The position numbers and the translations under genes were made by a program. Shown in pieces: positions 21,916 through 31,628 of a stretch of DNA of 64,000 bases. Source of the DNA: Candidatus Dormiibacterota bacterium (GTDB lineage Bacteria; Chloroflexota; Dormibacteria; CF-121); NCBI GenBank assembly GCA_035544955.1, contig DASZZN010000037.1, positions 49,870-113,869 of the forward strand, read 5' to 3'. The notes under the pieces are model-generated. The model saw only the letters and a program-made list of their open reading frames with translations, did not search any database and had not been told where the DNA came from. Each line of letters begins with the position of its first letter. Positions within the stretch are counted from its first letter, which is position 1.

Positions 21916-23814
21916 GTGTCAGTGGGCGAGCCGCTCCAGATCGTTCAGGCTGTCGTCAGCCTCTGCTTCCTGGCGCTGGGTGTGTTCACCGTCGTGGACT
22001 GGCTTCGCCATCGGGAGCGGAGCCGCGGCTACCTGGCGTTGGCGCTCGCAACTCTCGGCGTGACGGGTGTCGTCGGCCAGCTGAATACCCTCACCGGCCA
22101 CCGACTTGACCCCGCCCTGGGTGATCTCGCCCTGGTCCTCTTCATGGCGTCGGGCTACGCCCTTCTCCTCTTCCGCGACAGCTTCATTCCGTTGAGCCGG
22201 CGCTTGCAGGTCGGGGCATTGGTGCTGACGCTGGCGGCGACGGCTTTTGCACTGGTGGTGGGGATTCCGTCTGATCTGCACCAGCGGCCGACCGCCCTGC
22301 AATCGATGGCCACCATCGTCGTGGTTCTCGTCTGGTCCACTTGCGTGGTCGAGCCGATCGTTCGCTTCTGGATCGCCTCCCGGCGCCGGCCGGCGGTGCA
22401 GCGCGCGCGGCTGCGGGCGATCGCCGGCGGCTACGGGGCGATCGTTCTCATCCTGCTGGTCGCCGGGTTTGGGGGAGCTGCGGCCACCAACCCCGGGGTG
22501 CAGTGGCTCTTCGAAGCGGTGGCGATCGTCGCGCTGCCCCTCCTCTACGTCAGCTTCGCAGCGCCCAGGTGGCTGCGGCGGCTCTGGCGCCAGGGCGAGG
22601 AAGACCAGTACCGCGATGCCGTCTACGACCTGGTGCTCTTCAGCCCGGATCGACCGACCCTGGCCAAGCGCGCCGCCGAGTGGGGACTCCGACTGGTCGG
22701 GGCTGACGGCATCGCCATCGTCGACGCCAACGGCGAGGTGCTGGCATTGCGAGGCCTGGACAAGGAGACCGCGCTCCGGCTGGCGGCCCACGTGAATCCA
22801 AGGGGCCAGCCGAGCCTCCTCGCTACCCCGGGCTCGAGCCGCGAGGACGCGATCGTCGTGCCGTTGCCGCTCGACCTCGGCGTAGGCGCGATGGTGGTCG
22901 TCTCCGGACCGTACACCCCATTCTTCGGCACCGACGAGATGAGCCGGCTGCGTGGCTACGCCGCGAACATCACCGCGGCGCTCGATCGGGCCCGGGTGAC
23001 CGAGCGGCTGGCGGCCCTGGAGAAGACGAAGACCCAGTTCCTCAACCTCGCCTCGCACGAGCTGCGCAGCCCGCTGGGCGTGATCAACGGCTACCTCTCG
23101 ATGCTCGAGCAGGGCTCACTCGGCCAGCTCCAGGAGTCCGGGCTGCGAGCGGTGGAGGTGCTGAAAGCGAAGACCGCCGAGCTGAGCCTGCTGGTCGCGC
23201 AGATGCTCGATTCGGCGCGACTCGAGGACGGCCGGCTGGCGTTGAAACGCGACCGCCTGGACGTTTGCGAAGTTGCGGCCGACGCGATGCAGGTTGCTCG
23301 ACCCCTCGCCGGCCCGGATCACGTGCTGACGCTCGAAACGCCCCCCGTTGCTGTCACGGTGTTGGGCGACGCCGATCGGATCAAGACGATCGTCAGCAAC
23401 CTGCTCGAGAATGCGATCAAGTACTCGCCCACCGGCGGGCGGGTCCAGTGCGTTGTTTCAGTGGCCGATGGGGTCGCGACGCTGCGGGTGGTGGACAGTG
23501 GCGTGGGCATCGCCCGCGAGGACCTCCCCCGGCTGTTCAACCGATTCGAGCGGATCGAACACCGCGCGACCAGCCACGTCGGGGGGACCGGTCTCGGCCT
23601 TTACCTCTCCCGCGAGCTGGCCCGCCAGCACGGTGGCGACATCCGGGTGGAATCACGCCCGGGCTCAGGCAGTACCTTCACCCTCACGCTTCCCCTGGTC
23701 GCCGCGGCGCCGTCCGAGAGCGTATCCGTCAAGAGCGAACCCCAACCGGCTGCGCCGCGCCTGCACGTCGTCGGCGCCGACGCTGACGCCGACTCTGAGT
23801 CCCGGCTGGCCTAG
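21916..23814 (+). CDS. Membrane sensor histidine kinase with GAF-like domain
   Basis: A 632-residue hybrid of an N-terminal membrane part with about seven hydrophobic helices (residues 10-215), a GAF-like domain (about 230-365), HisKA with H-box NLASHELRSPLGVINGYL (about 385), and a complete HATPase_c domain (N-box NLLENAIKYSP, G1 DSGVGI, F FNRFER, G2 GTGLGLYLSREL). It senses a signal at the membrane or in the lipid phase and phosphorylates a regulator that is not encoded next door; no response regulator is adjacent. The GTG start is preceded by GAGGGAGG. Confidence 0.9.
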   Translation: MSVGEPLQIVQAVVSLCFLALGVFTVVDWLRHRERSRGYLALALATLGVTGVVGQLNTLTGHRLDPALGDLALVLFMASGYALLLFRDSFIPLSRRLQVGALVLTLAATAFALVVGIPSDLHQRPTALQSMATIVVVLVWSTCVVEPIVRFWIASRRRPAVQRARLRAIAGGYGAIVLILLVAGFGGAAATNPGVQWLFEAVAIVALPLLYVSFAAPRWLRRLWRQGEEDQYRDAVYDLVLFSPDRPTLAKRAAEWGLRLVGADGIAIVDANGEVLALRGLDKETALRLAAHVNPRGQPSLLATPGSSREDAIVVPLPLDLGVGAMVVVSGPYTPFFGTDEMSRLRGYAANITAALDRARVTERLAALEKTKTQFLNLASHELRSPLGVINGYLSMLEQGSLGQLQESGLRAVEVLKAKTAELSLLVAQMLDSARLEDGRLALKRDRLDVCEVAADAMQVARPLAGPDHVLTLETPPVAVTVLGDADRIKTIVSNLLENAIKYSPTGGRVQCVVSVADGVATLRVVDSGVGIAREDLPRLFNRFERIEHRATSHVGGTGLGLYLSRELARQHGGDIRVESRPGSGSTFTLTLPLVAAAPSESVSVKSEPQPAAPRLHVVGADADADSESRLA

Positions 23815-24254
23815 CGCCCGGGGCGCAACTGGCGAAGCGTGTCGCGCATCTGGTTAAGGTGGAAGCGATCGTGCCCGGCCAGCATGCGGAACATCAACTC
23901 GTAACTCTCGGGTCCCCGCTCCGCGTGCATCGCCAGTCGTTGGCGGTCGTCGGCTGACGACCGGCGCCAGAGTTGAAGGTTCGCGCTGCGCAGAGCAGAG
24001 AACACCGCCAGCAGCTCGTCCGGCTGGCCGTCGTTGTGGCGCAGGCGCGCCACCCACAGGTCCTGGTCGTATCCGAGCAGCGGCGGTTCATCCTGGCTGA
24101 CCGTCCAGCGAAAGCGCCCGGACATCACCGTCTCGGCGTCGACCAGATGGCCGAGCAGCTCGAGCACGGACCATTCGGCGGGCGCCGGCCGCTTGCGCAG
24201 GTCGGAATCCGCATCGTTCAGTACCGACCGCAACATTGGTTCGGTACCTTCCAT
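23811..24254 (-). CDS. DinB-superfamily protein
   Basis: A four-helix-bundle DinB-type protein with metal-ligand histidines in ELLGHLVDAE (about residue 38) and GHDRFHLNQM near the C-terminus. Such proteins are thiol-dependent or metal-dependent transferases of unknown substrate. The family's first helix starts earlier (AGRAYQRQLLALLGDDDPARV is in frame upstream), but the only standard start is the ATG at 24254; the frame upstream stays open into the end of dxs. It overlaps the sensor kinase gene by 4 bp at its 3' end and lies just downstream of dxs, so it could be the second gene of that transcript. Confidence 0.75.
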   Translation of the reverse strand: MEGTEPMLRSVLNDADSDLRKRPAPAEWSVLELLGHLVDAETVMSGRFRWTVSQDEPPLLGYDQDLWVARLRHNDGQPDELLAVFSALRSANLQLWRRSSADDRQRLAMHAERGPESYELMFRMLAGHDRFHLNQMRDTLRQLRPGR

Positions 24255-24355
24255 GACCCTGGCCGGGTCGTCATCACCCAGCAGCGCCAGAAGCTGCCTC
24301 TGGTAGGCGCGACCCGCGGCGAGAGCGTCGGCTGAGGTCGCCGTCGGCCGCCCGC

Positions 24356-26275
24356 CTAGCTGCCGGGCTGCGTCGCGGGCTGCGGCATCGAGTCAGTCTC
24401 GCCCACCGCCCGGCGCACGCGGGCGGCGACGCCTGGCGCGTCCAACCCGAGCTGTTTGAGCAGCTCCGCCTGGCCGCCCTGTTCGATGAACGTGTCGGGC
24501 ACCGCCATCACCGTGACCGGAATACCGAGGGGCGCGAGGACTTCGGTGATGGCCGACCCGAAGCCACCGGTCACGACGTTGTCCTCGAGCGTGAGCACCG
24601 CCGGGTGACGTCGCGCCCAGCTCTCGAGCCTGGGATCGAGTGGCTTGATGTAGCGGCTGTTGACGACCGTGAGCGGCAGGCCCTCCTTGTCGAGCAGGGC
24701 GGCGGCTTCCACCGCGACCGCCACCAGCTTGCCGGTCGCCAGCAACAGCGCCGCACTGCCCTGCCGCAGCACCTCCCATTCGCCGACCGGGAGGAACTGC
24801 CCAGGTTGCGCCTCGCTCTCGCCGGCTGCGCCTTTGGGAAAACGAATCGCGAACGGGCCAGCGGGCTCGTGCGTGACGGCTGTATGCAACAGGTCGCGCA
24901 GCTCCTGCGGATCACTGGCCGCGGCCAGGGTGAGGCCCGGCATCGCTCGAAGGAACGTCAGGTCGAAGATGCCGTGGTGCGAGGGGCCGTCATCGCCGGT
25001 GATCCCCGCCCGGTCGAGCACGAAGGTGACCGGCAGCTTGTGCAGGCAGACGTCCATCATCACCTGGTCGAGGGCACGCTGCAGGAAGGTCGAGTAGATG
25101 ACGACCACCGGGCGCAGGCCGGCCATGGCCAGGCCCGCCGAGAAGGTGACGGCGTGCTGTTCCGCGATCCCGACGTCGTAGAAGCGGTCGGGGAACCGCT
25201 CGGCGAATGGCCCGAGCCCGGCGCTGCTGCCCATCGCCGCGGTGATCGCAACCAACCGTGGCTCTCGTTCGGCTTCTTGCACCAGCGCCTCGCCGAAGAC
25301 ATCGGTGTAGGAGACTTTGCGGCTCAAGGGCTTGGCCGTCAGCACGTCGAAGGCGCTCACGCCGTGCAGATGGTCGATCTCGTCTTCTTCGGCCGGCCCG
25401 TAGCCGCGGCCTTTGGTCGTGATGACGTGCACCACCGACGGGCCACCCAGCCGGCTGACCTGGCGGAGTGTGCGCTCGATGTCTTCGATGTTGTGACCGT
25501 CGATCGGGCCCGAATACTTGATGCCCAGGTATTCGAAGAAGGTGCGCGGCGAAACCAGCTCTTTCAGGCCTTCCTTGATCCGGCGTCCGGCTTCGATCGC
25601 CTTGTCGCCGGCGGGGACGCGACGCAGGATCCGGTCGACGCGGCTCTTTGTCCGGTGGTACGTCGGATTGAGGACCGTGAGCTGCTGCGCGAGGTGTTGC
25701 GCCAGGCCGCCGACCGTCGGCGCATAGGACCGGCCGTTGTCGTTGACGACGATGATCACCGGGGTCTTGCGATGACCGATGTTGTTCAGCGCTTCATAGG
25801 CCATGCCGCCAGTCAGGGCGCCGTCGCCCACGACGACGACGACGTGTCCGCGATCGCCCTGCCGCCGCATCGCCTCGGCCATCCCGGAGGCGTAACTGAG
25901 CCCGGTGGACGCGTGGCTGTTCTCGATGAAGTCGTGCTGGCTCTCGGTTCGATTCGGATAGCCGCTCATGCCGCCCAGTTTGCGCAGCCGGGCAAACCCC
26001 TCACGGGGGCGGGTCAGCAGCTTGTGGACGTACGCCTGGTGGCCGGTGTCCCACAGGATCCGGTCCTTCGGGCTCTCGAACACACGGTGGAGGGCCAGGG
26101 TCAGCTCCACGACGCCGAGGTTGGGGCCGAGGTGGCCACCGGTCTTGGAGACCGTCGCCACCAGGAATTGGCGGATCTCCTCCGCCAGGGCGCGTAACTC
26201 CACATCGCTCAGGGCGCGAAGATCGGCCGGACTCGTGATCCGGTCGAGGACTGGCGTGCTGGAAACCTGGTCCAT
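24356..26275 (-). CDS. dxs: 1-deoxy-D-xylulose-5-phosphate synthase
   Basis: Dxs makes DXP from pyruvate and glyceraldehyde 3-phosphate with thiamine diphosphate, the first step of the MEP isoprenoid pathway. Full length at 639 residues: GGHLGPNLGVVELTLALH, DTGHQAYVHK, the ThDP motif GDGALTGGMAYEALNNIG, GPIDGHN, the transketolase pyrimidine domain with FDVGIAEQHAV-type YDVGIAEQHAVTFSAG, DRAGITGDDGPSHHG and the C-terminal transketolase domain. The start is the ATG at 26275; a TAGACT hexamer lies 12 nt upstream on this strand. Confidence 0.97.
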   Translation of the reverse strand: MDQVSSTPVLDRITSPADLRALSDVELRALAEEIRQFLVATVSKTGGHLGPNLGVVELTLALHRVFESPKDRILWDTGHQAYVHKLLTRPREGFARLRKLGGMSGYPNRTESQHDFIENSHASTGLSYASGMAEAMRRQGDRGHVVVVVGDGALTGGMAYEALNNIGHRKTPVIIVVNDNGRSYAPTVGGLAQHLAQQLTVLNPTYHRTKSRVDRILRRVPAGDKAIEAGRRIKEGLKELVSPRTFFEYLGIKYSGPIDGHNIEDIERTLRQVSRLGGPSVVHVITTKGRGYGPAEEDEIDHLHGVSAFDVLTAKPLSRKVSYTDVFGEALVQEAEREPRLVAITAAMGSSAGLGPFAERFPDRFYDVGIAEQHAVTFSAGLAMAGLRPVVVIYSTFLQRALDQVMMDVCLHKLPVTFVLDRAGITGDDGPSHHGIFDLTFLRAMPGLTLAAASDPQELRDLLHTAVTHEPAGPFAIRFPKGAAGESEAQPGQFLPVGEWEVLRQGSAALLLATGKLVAVAVEAAALLDKEGLPLTVVNSRYIKPLDPRLESWARRHPAVLTLEDNVVTGGFGSAITEVLAPLGIPVTVMAVPDTFIEQGGQAELLKQLGLDAPGVAARVRRAVGETDSMPQPATQPGS

Positions 26276-26432
26276 GTTCGCTGTTCGAGTCTAGCGAAGA
26301 GCCGGCAACGCCCCCGCCCGACAGGTAACGCAGCTGACCCCCGTTTGGTTTCTCCCGGCGTCTTACTATCTATGGAGTCGGCACCGGACTAGACTCGGCG
26401 GAAAGCCGGGCAGTGGGAGGAGGAAGGGCTCG

Positions 26433-28007
26433 ATGGAGACGCCGCTCACGCCACTCGAGTTCATGCGGCGGACTCGCCGGTTGCATCCGCAACGCGAGGG
26501 GGTCGTCGACGGCGAGCTCCGGCTCACCTACGAGCAGTTCTTCGACCGCTGCGACCGCTGGTCCGCGGCGCTCCAACGGATGGGCGTTCGCCAGGGTGAC
26601 CGGGTCGCCTACATCGCGCCGAACGTCCACCAGCAGCTCGAGTCCTTTTACGCCGTGCCGCAGATTGGCGCGGTGCTGGTTCCAGTCAACTACCGGCTGA
26701 CGGCCGACGACTTCGCCTACATCATCGACCACTCTGGGGCGACGGTCGTATGCGCCACCGAGGAGTACCTCGAAAGCGTCGACAGCGTTCGCGACCGCCT
26801 GGGGGACGTCAAGCATTTCGTCGCGCTGACAGGCACACGAGCGGGGTGGACTGACTACCAGACGGCGCTCGCGACCCAATCACCCGACGTCAGCCGGCCG
26901 GACATCGGCGAGGGCGATCTCCTCACCATCAACTACACGAGCGGCACGACGGCGCGGCCCAAGGGCGTCATGATCACCCACCGCAACGCCTACCTGAACA
27001 CGATCGGAACCCTGCTGCACCTCCGGTTGGGGATCGGCGACCGCTACCTCTGGACCCTGCCCATGTTCCACGCGAACGGATGGACGTTCGTTTGGACGGT
27101 GACGGCCGCCGCGAGCACGCACATCTGTCTGCCGAAGCCCGAGCCGGCGACGATCTTCCGGCTGATCCGCGAGCAGCATGTGAGCTGGCTGTGCGCGGCG
27201 CCGACGGTCTTGATCGGCCTCGCCAACGCCCCAGCCAGCCTCCGCGGCGAGGTACCGCGCGGCGTGCGCGTCGTGACAGCGGGCGCCCCACCGGCTGCCG
27301 CCACGATCGAGCGGCTCGAGGGTGAGCTGGGCTGGGAGGTGACGCAGGTCTATGGCCTGACCGAAACCTCACCGTTCATCTCGGTCTGCGATCCCCTGCC
27401 GGAGCACGCGGCGTTATCGGCCGCTGAACGTGCCACGGTCAAGGCACGGCAGGGCGTGGAGCTCATCACATCCGGCGACCTGCGCGTCGTTGACACGGAA
27501 ACCGGTGAAGAAGTGCCACACGATGGGAGCACGATCGGCGAGATCGTGGTCCGCGGCAACGTGGTGCTGGAGGGTTACTACCGCGATCCCCAGGCAACGG
27601 ACAAGGCGATCCGGGACGGGTGGTTCCACTCCGGCGATGCCGCCGTCGTGCACCCGGACGGCTACGCCGAGATCCGTGACCGACTGAAGGACGTGATCAT
27701 CAGCGGAGGCGAAAACATCTCTTCGGTCGAGGTCGAAGGGTGCCTGCTGCGCCATCCGGCCGTCCAGGAGGTGGCGGTCGTCGGGCTGCCGCATGAGCGT
27801 TGGGGCGAGGCTCCCTGCGCGTTCATCGTCTTGAAAGCCGGTCAGACCGCGACCGCGGAGGAGCTTCGAGACTTTGCCCGCGCGAATTTGGCGCACTTCA
27901 AGGTGCCGCAATGGTTCAACTTCGTGGAGGAGCTACCGAAGACGGCCACCGGGAAGATCCAGAAGTTCGTCTTACGCGGGCGCGCGCCGGCCATCGTCCG
28001 TCAGTAG
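26433..28007 (+). CDS. Acyl-CoA synthetase / medium- or long-chain fatty acid-CoA ligase
   Basis: A 524-residue ANL-family ligase activating a carboxylic acid to acyl-AMP and then acyl-CoA. Motifs: P-loop INYTSGTTARPKGVM (about residue 170), adenine-binding VYGLTETSPF, GWFHSGDAAVVHPDGYAEIRDR and the lysine in PKTATGKIQK. The TLPMFHANGWTF segment is typical of the fatty-acyl group. The start ATG is preceded by GGAGGAGG and, 38 nt further up, TAGACT, so this gene has a conventional leader. It is divergent from dxs; no beta-oxidation genes are in the window. Confidence 0.93.
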   Translation: METPLTPLEFMRRTRRLHPQREGVVDGELRLTYEQFFDRCDRWSAALQRMGVRQGDRVAYIAPNVHQQLESFYAVPQIGAVLVPVNYRLTADDFAYIIDHSGATVVCATEEYLESVDSVRDRLGDVKHFVALTGTRAGWTDYQTALATQSPDVSRPDIGEGDLLTINYTSGTTARPKGVMITHRNAYLNTIGTLLHLRLGIGDRYLWTLPMFHANGWTFVWTVTAAASTHICLPKPEPATIFRLIREQHVSWLCAAPTVLIGLANAPASLRGEVPRGVRVVTAGAPPAAATIERLEGELGWEVTQVYGLTETSPFISVCDPLPEHAALSAAERATVKARQGVELITSGDLRVVDTETGEEVPHDGSTIGEIVVRGNVVLEGYYRDPQATDKAIRDGWFHSGDAAVVHPDGYAEIRDRLKDVIISGGENISSVEVEGCLLRHPAVQEVAVVGLPHERWGEAPCAFIVLKAGQTATAEELRDFARANLAHFKVPQWFNFVEELPKTATGKIQKFVLRGRAPAIVRQ

Positions 28008-28042
28008 GCGCCGGCCGTTAGCGGCGGCCCGACGCCTCGGGA

Positions 28043-29722
28043 TCAGGGGGCCGGGGCTAGATCCGTGTAGTCATTAATGATGACCTGGTGAGTCACGCCC
28101 GCCGCGGTGTCGATGCCCCAACTCTTCGAATAGGGCGTGCTGGTCTGCGAAAGCACGTTGCCGGAGACGTCACGTGTGATAAAGGTCGAGGTCCCCGTCA
28201 GGGTAACGCCGACGAGCCGCGACGCCTGGCTGCTGAACTTCGGAAGGAAGAGGTTGAGGCTGACCTTGTCGAAGCTGTAGGTCTTCTGGATGAGCTTTCC
28301 GGAACTGATGTCGTCCTTGATGACGTCGGTAAATTCCTTGAGGCCATCGCCCGTGGCTCCACTCTCAGCCAGCTTCAGGTCGTGGGCACGACGGGCCTCG
28401 GATTCGATGATGAGGTCGAGCACCGCGTCCTGGGCCATCTTCGCCGCGTTCCGCGGCGCCGACTGGTCGAAGGCGATGACATTCGACGCGACCGTTACCG
28501 TGGGAATCGGCGGCAAGATCCATAGCTGCGCCGATGCGGAGGCGGGTCCGGAATTTCCTGGCGGCGGCAGGGCGGCGCCAGCCGAACTCGAGACTGCGCT
28601 ACCGATGGCGGGCGCGGCGCCGACGGTGAGCGCGAGCGACGGCGTCGACCCATCGGCGAGCCCCGCGGCCGGCTCCGGGCTGTGGGTCGATAGATCCGCG
28701 GCCACCGGAATGGTGCCAACCAATAGCAACGCGATGGCGAGCGCCGCCGGCAGCCGCCAGCTCGGGCGACGCCTCCCAGCCCTCTGCCTGTCCCGGGCTT
28801 CGAGTGGGGCCAGAAACCGCGCCAGCGCAAAGCGCAGCGCACAGGCGATGACCAGGCTGCCCAGGATCGCCGTCTTGGTCCAAAACTCAAGGGTCGTCGG
28901 GCCGATCAGCAGCACCGCCAGGATGGCCACGACAATGCCGAACGCTACGCGCGCCACCGGGCCGTCGGGCACTGTCCGCGGGTCGGGGATCATGAAGAGG
29001 CCGAAGACGAGGAGTTCGGGCGAGGACACCAGGATCTGCCAGAGTTCAACACCGCACATCGGAGCCACGTGCCAGCTGGCGACCATGCAATGGTCGGGTA
29101 CGAGGGCAAGCGCCAGGGCGGTAAAGGCCGCAAAGCCAGCCATGAAGGCCAGCTCGAGGCCGAGCAACCGCAGTTCCCACGCGATCAACAGCCCACCGAC
29201 GATCAGGACCGCGTACGTCACGATCAGCCACGGCCCAGGTGGGATCCACCACAGATCCTGCGGCTCCGTGAGCTTGGGGCCAAGCGCGACAAAGGCGATG
29301 ACCAGGCCAAGGTTCGAGGGGTTGAAGATGTGCCGTCCCCGCCAGCGGATCAGGTACTTCGACGCCATCGAGACGGCGACCACGCCGACAAAGATCCAGA
29401 TTCCATGCGTGCTCCACCATTGGCCATGAAGCGTGCCGGGAGTCCGTAGGATGAAGGCCGTGCTGTTGCCAGTCAACAATCCGCTGGCCGGCCACATGAT
29501 GGCGCTGTCCTTGAAGAAGGCGACGCCGAACTCGATCAGAGCACCGGTCGCGAGACAGATGAGGATCTGCGCCACCGAGAGCCGAAACCCGAGGACGGTC
29601 TGGCCCAGCACCTGGAGCGTCACGAGCACCGCGGCAACATGCATCCGGGGATCGCGGAGGCTGGGGAGGATGACCGAGTATTCGTGGCCGAAGAGGCGAA
29701 CCGCCCGGCGCTTGGCGCTCAC
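28043..29722 (-). CDS. RnfD/NqrB-like (UnbU-type) membrane protein with C-terminal extracytoplasmic domain
   Basis: The first 300 residues contain ten or so hydrophobic helices with RnfD/NqrB landmarks: HIFNPSNLGLVIAFVAL, GLFMIPDPRTVP. The SGAT flavin-attachment motif of RnfD and NqrB is not found, as in UnbU-type homologues first named in enediyne clusters. The last 220 residues, after a hydrophobic hairpin and a Pro/Ala linker, form a beta-rich domain (ASNVIAFDQSAP... to DYTDLAPAP) that is not part of Rnf proteins. No other rnf gene is present. It may move electrons across the membrane, using the extra domain as a partner, but this is unproven. Confidence 0.65.
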   Translation of the reverse strand: MSAKRRAVRLFGHEYSVILPSLRDPRMHVAAVLVTLQVLGQTVLGFRLSVAQILICLATGALIEFGVAFFKDSAIMWPASGLLTGNSTAFILRTPGTLHGQWWSTHGIWIFVGVVAVSMASKYLIRWRGRHIFNPSNLGLVIAFVALGPKLTEPQDLWWIPPGPWLIVTYAVLIVGGLLIAWELRLLGLELAFMAGFAAFTALALALVPDHCMVASWHVAPMCGVELWQILVSSPELLVFGLFMIPDPRTVPDGPVARVAFGIVVAILAVLLIGPTTLEFWTKTAILGSLVIACALRFALARFLAPLEARDRQRAGRRRPSWRLPAALAIALLLVGTIPVAADLSTHSPEPAAGLADGSTPSLALTVGAAPAIGSAVSSSAGAALPPPGNSGPASASAQLWILPPIPTVTVASNVIAFDQSAPRNAAKMAQDAVLDLIIESEARRAHDLKLAESGATGDGLKEFTDVIKDDISSGKLIQKTYSFDKVSLNLFLPKFSSQASRLVGVTLTGTSTFITRDVSGNVLSQTSTPYSKSWGIDTAAGVTHQVIINDYTDLAPAP

Positions 29723-29768
29723 CGTTGAGTAACGCTCAGAAGACCCAACGCGTTACAGGGCCAAGGCT

Positions 29769-30785
29769 GTGTTAGCATTTCGCCCCCCCTCGCAAGCGAG
29801 GCCCTGGGCCCGGCCAGGGTTGATCGGAGTCGTTGTCATTGCCGCGCTCTCCGGCTGCGATCTTCGGGTCGGTCTCGACCTGCCGACGACCCGCAGCCTG
29901 GAGACCGGCGCCACCGGCAGCCTGTCCGCGGCCGACAGCTTCGAGATCACCGGGTCGTACAGCGAGGGCAGCAACCAGTGGTCGATCGACCTGCAACTGA
30001 GCCGGCCCGACTCCGAGTACGTAACCGTCACGACGCCCGACCTCAAGCTCGAGGCGATCATCCTTGGCAACAACACCTATTTTCGTGGGCAACAGTTTCT
30101 GTCTGCGCACATGGGCAGCGATCTTGTCTCCCGAAGCTTCGTCAAGGCCGCGGGAGATGGGTGGTGGAAGGGCTCGGCCGGCCAGATCCCCCACCTGACG
30201 GACCTGACCGATGGAAATACCTTCAGGTCGACCTTCCTCGGCCAGGCGGTCACGCACCGCACTGACCACGTGTCGGTGGATGGAATCGATGCCGTCGACC
30301 TGTCCGGCGCACGGGGCGAGGTGTTCATCACCGCGCAGGCCCCTTATCGAGTGCTACGCGTGCGGTTGAAACACGGCGTTGTGGTTGACGGCATTCGCGA
30401 CGCCGACCTCCGGTTCGTCAACTACAACCACGACTTCCAGATCTCTGTGCCTACGAATGTCATTGATTTCTCGAACCTCACGACGCTGCCGCCAATCTAC
30501 ACGGTCGTGTCGGTCGACACCTCGGGATGCGGCTCGCCGTGCGTGGTCTCGGCCTTGCTCAAGAATCTAGGCGGGCTGGTTGGTGCCCGGGCGCCGTCCA
30601 CCATCACCTTCGCGATCACCGACGCGGCCTCTCGACAGGTGCTCGGAAGTTGCCAAGCGCGGGTCGTGCCGGACGTGGCGTACAACGCGACGACCACGGT
30701 GAGGTGCTCCATCGATAACGTGGCCGCCCAGCCCTCAAACGCGGCCACCGTGACGGCAACGCCCGACAACCCGGGACGCGGCTAG
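29769..30785 (+). CDS. LppX/LprG-like lipoprotein with C-terminal Ig-like domain
   Basis: A signal ending VIAALSGC marks a lipoprotein. Residues about 40-230 form a beta-sheet-rich domain with the LprG/LppX layout (SFEITGSYSEGSN..WSIDLQL..., ILGNNTYFRG...). The C-terminal 100 residues resemble an Ig-like fold with a disulfide-capable CGSPC. Such proteins carry lipids or glycolipids through the envelope in mycobacteria; here the cargo is unknown. GTG start; the promoter-like TAGCAT lies inside the first codons, so the start could be later. Coupled closely (4 bp) to the SH3 gene downstream. Confidence 0.65.
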   Translation: MLAFRPPSQARPWARPGLIGVVVIAALSGCDLRVGLDLPTTRSLETGATGSLSAADSFEITGSYSEGSNQWSIDLQLSRPDSEYVTVTTPDLKLEAIILGNNTYFRGQQFLSAHMGSDLVSRSFVKAAGDGWWKGSAGQIPHLTDLTDGNTFRSTFLGQAVTHRTDHVSVDGIDAVDLSGARGEVFITAQAPYRVLRVRLKHGVVVDGIRDADLRFVNYNHDFQISVPTNVIDFSNLTTLPPIYTVVSVDTSGCGSPCVVSALLKNLGGLVGARAPSTITFAITDAASRQVLGSCQARVVPDVAYNATTTVRCSIDNVAAQPSNAATVTATPDNPGRG

Positions 30786-30789
30786 GATC

Positions 30790-31614
30790 GTGAAAAAGCT
30801 CGAGCTGGCCTTATGGGGCCTGGTCTTCACACTGCTAGGCGCTGAGGTTGGGCTCGCCGTGCTCCGGCCCTGGGACCATCACGTGGCGTTGTCGGTATCC
30901 GGCTCGCACACGTCGCCGGGGGCAAACAGGCTGGTCACCCCCTCCGCTGGTGGCCAGTGCCCCGACGTGGTGGTTCACCGCACCGAACAAGTCCAGACGA
31001 TCCCACGGAGCGCCTGGATCCATGCCTCGGACGGGGTCAACGTTCGGGCCGCGCCGTCGTCTTCGGCGACCCGCGTCACGACGCTGGCCACCGGAACGCA
31101 ATTGACCGTCCAGGAGGAACAGGGCAGTCCTGATGGCACCTGGTATCGGATTCGCCTGGGCGACGGGCGGGACGGTTGGCTGGTTGGGCGCTATACGACC
31201 AATTACCCGATTAGCCTGGCCTCGACCGACTCGCTGAAGATCTGGCTGCCGGTCGGTTATCAGTTCCAGTCGGTGGCACCGGGGAAGGCGGAGGCGCACT
31301 ACAAGGGCGGGCCGCAGGCGTTGCTCTACCTGGAGAGTGGCGCGAAAGACCAGGCGCCGACGGAGACCAAGGTGTCGGCTCCCCTTCCCGGCCGGTCCAC
31401 CTGGACGGCACGTTCCACCGAGCAGGTCCTCGTCGGCGACCTTCCCGCCACCGACCGCGTGTTCGGCGTCAAGCTGGCCGGCAGCGGCTGTCCCGCGCTC
31501 GTCCACGAGGTCAGGATCACCACGACCAGCCGTTACTACAACTTGCTCTTTCTGCTGGACGACCCGAGCTCGTCACTGGTTGCCCAGTTGCTCGACAGCG
31601 CCACGGTGCAGTAG
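30790..31614 (+). CDS. Secreted SH3-domain protein (274 aa)
   Basis: A membrane anchor (LALWGLVFTLLGAEVGLAVL) is followed by a low-complexity segment, one bacterial SH3 domain (about 75-140: WIHASDGVNVRAAPSSSATRV ... WYRIRLGDGRDGWLVGRY) and a C-terminal beta-rich domain of 130 residues. The order anchor, SH3, novel domain is the same as in the gene at 48035, so they are paralogues. Bacterial SH3 domains bind peptidoglycan or protein ligands in the envelope. Five bp separate it from the lipoprotein gene upstream. Confidence 0.8.
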   Translation: MKKLELALWGLVFTLLGAEVGLAVLRPWDHHVALSVSGSHTSPGANRLVTPSAGGQCPDVVVHRTEQVQTIPRSAWIHASDGVNVRAAPSSSATRVTTLATGTQLTVQEEQGSPDGTWYRIRLGDGRDGWLVGRYTTNYPISLASTDSLKIWLPVGYQFQSVAPGKAEAHYKGGPQALLYLESGAKDQAPTETKVSAPLPGRSTWTARSTEQVLVGDLPATDRVFGVKLAGSGCPALVHEVRITTTSRYYNLLFLLDDPSSSLVAQLLDSATVQ

Positions 31615-31628
31615 GGGTCCGCTAAAGG

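Noticed and set aside
21919..23058. A 379-residue minus-strand frame
   Set aside because: It is antisense to the sensor kinase and shows no family features.
24605..26197. A 530-residue open frame on the plus strand
   Set aside because: It is antisense to dxs, has no recognisable domain, and its composition is that of a complement of coding DNA.
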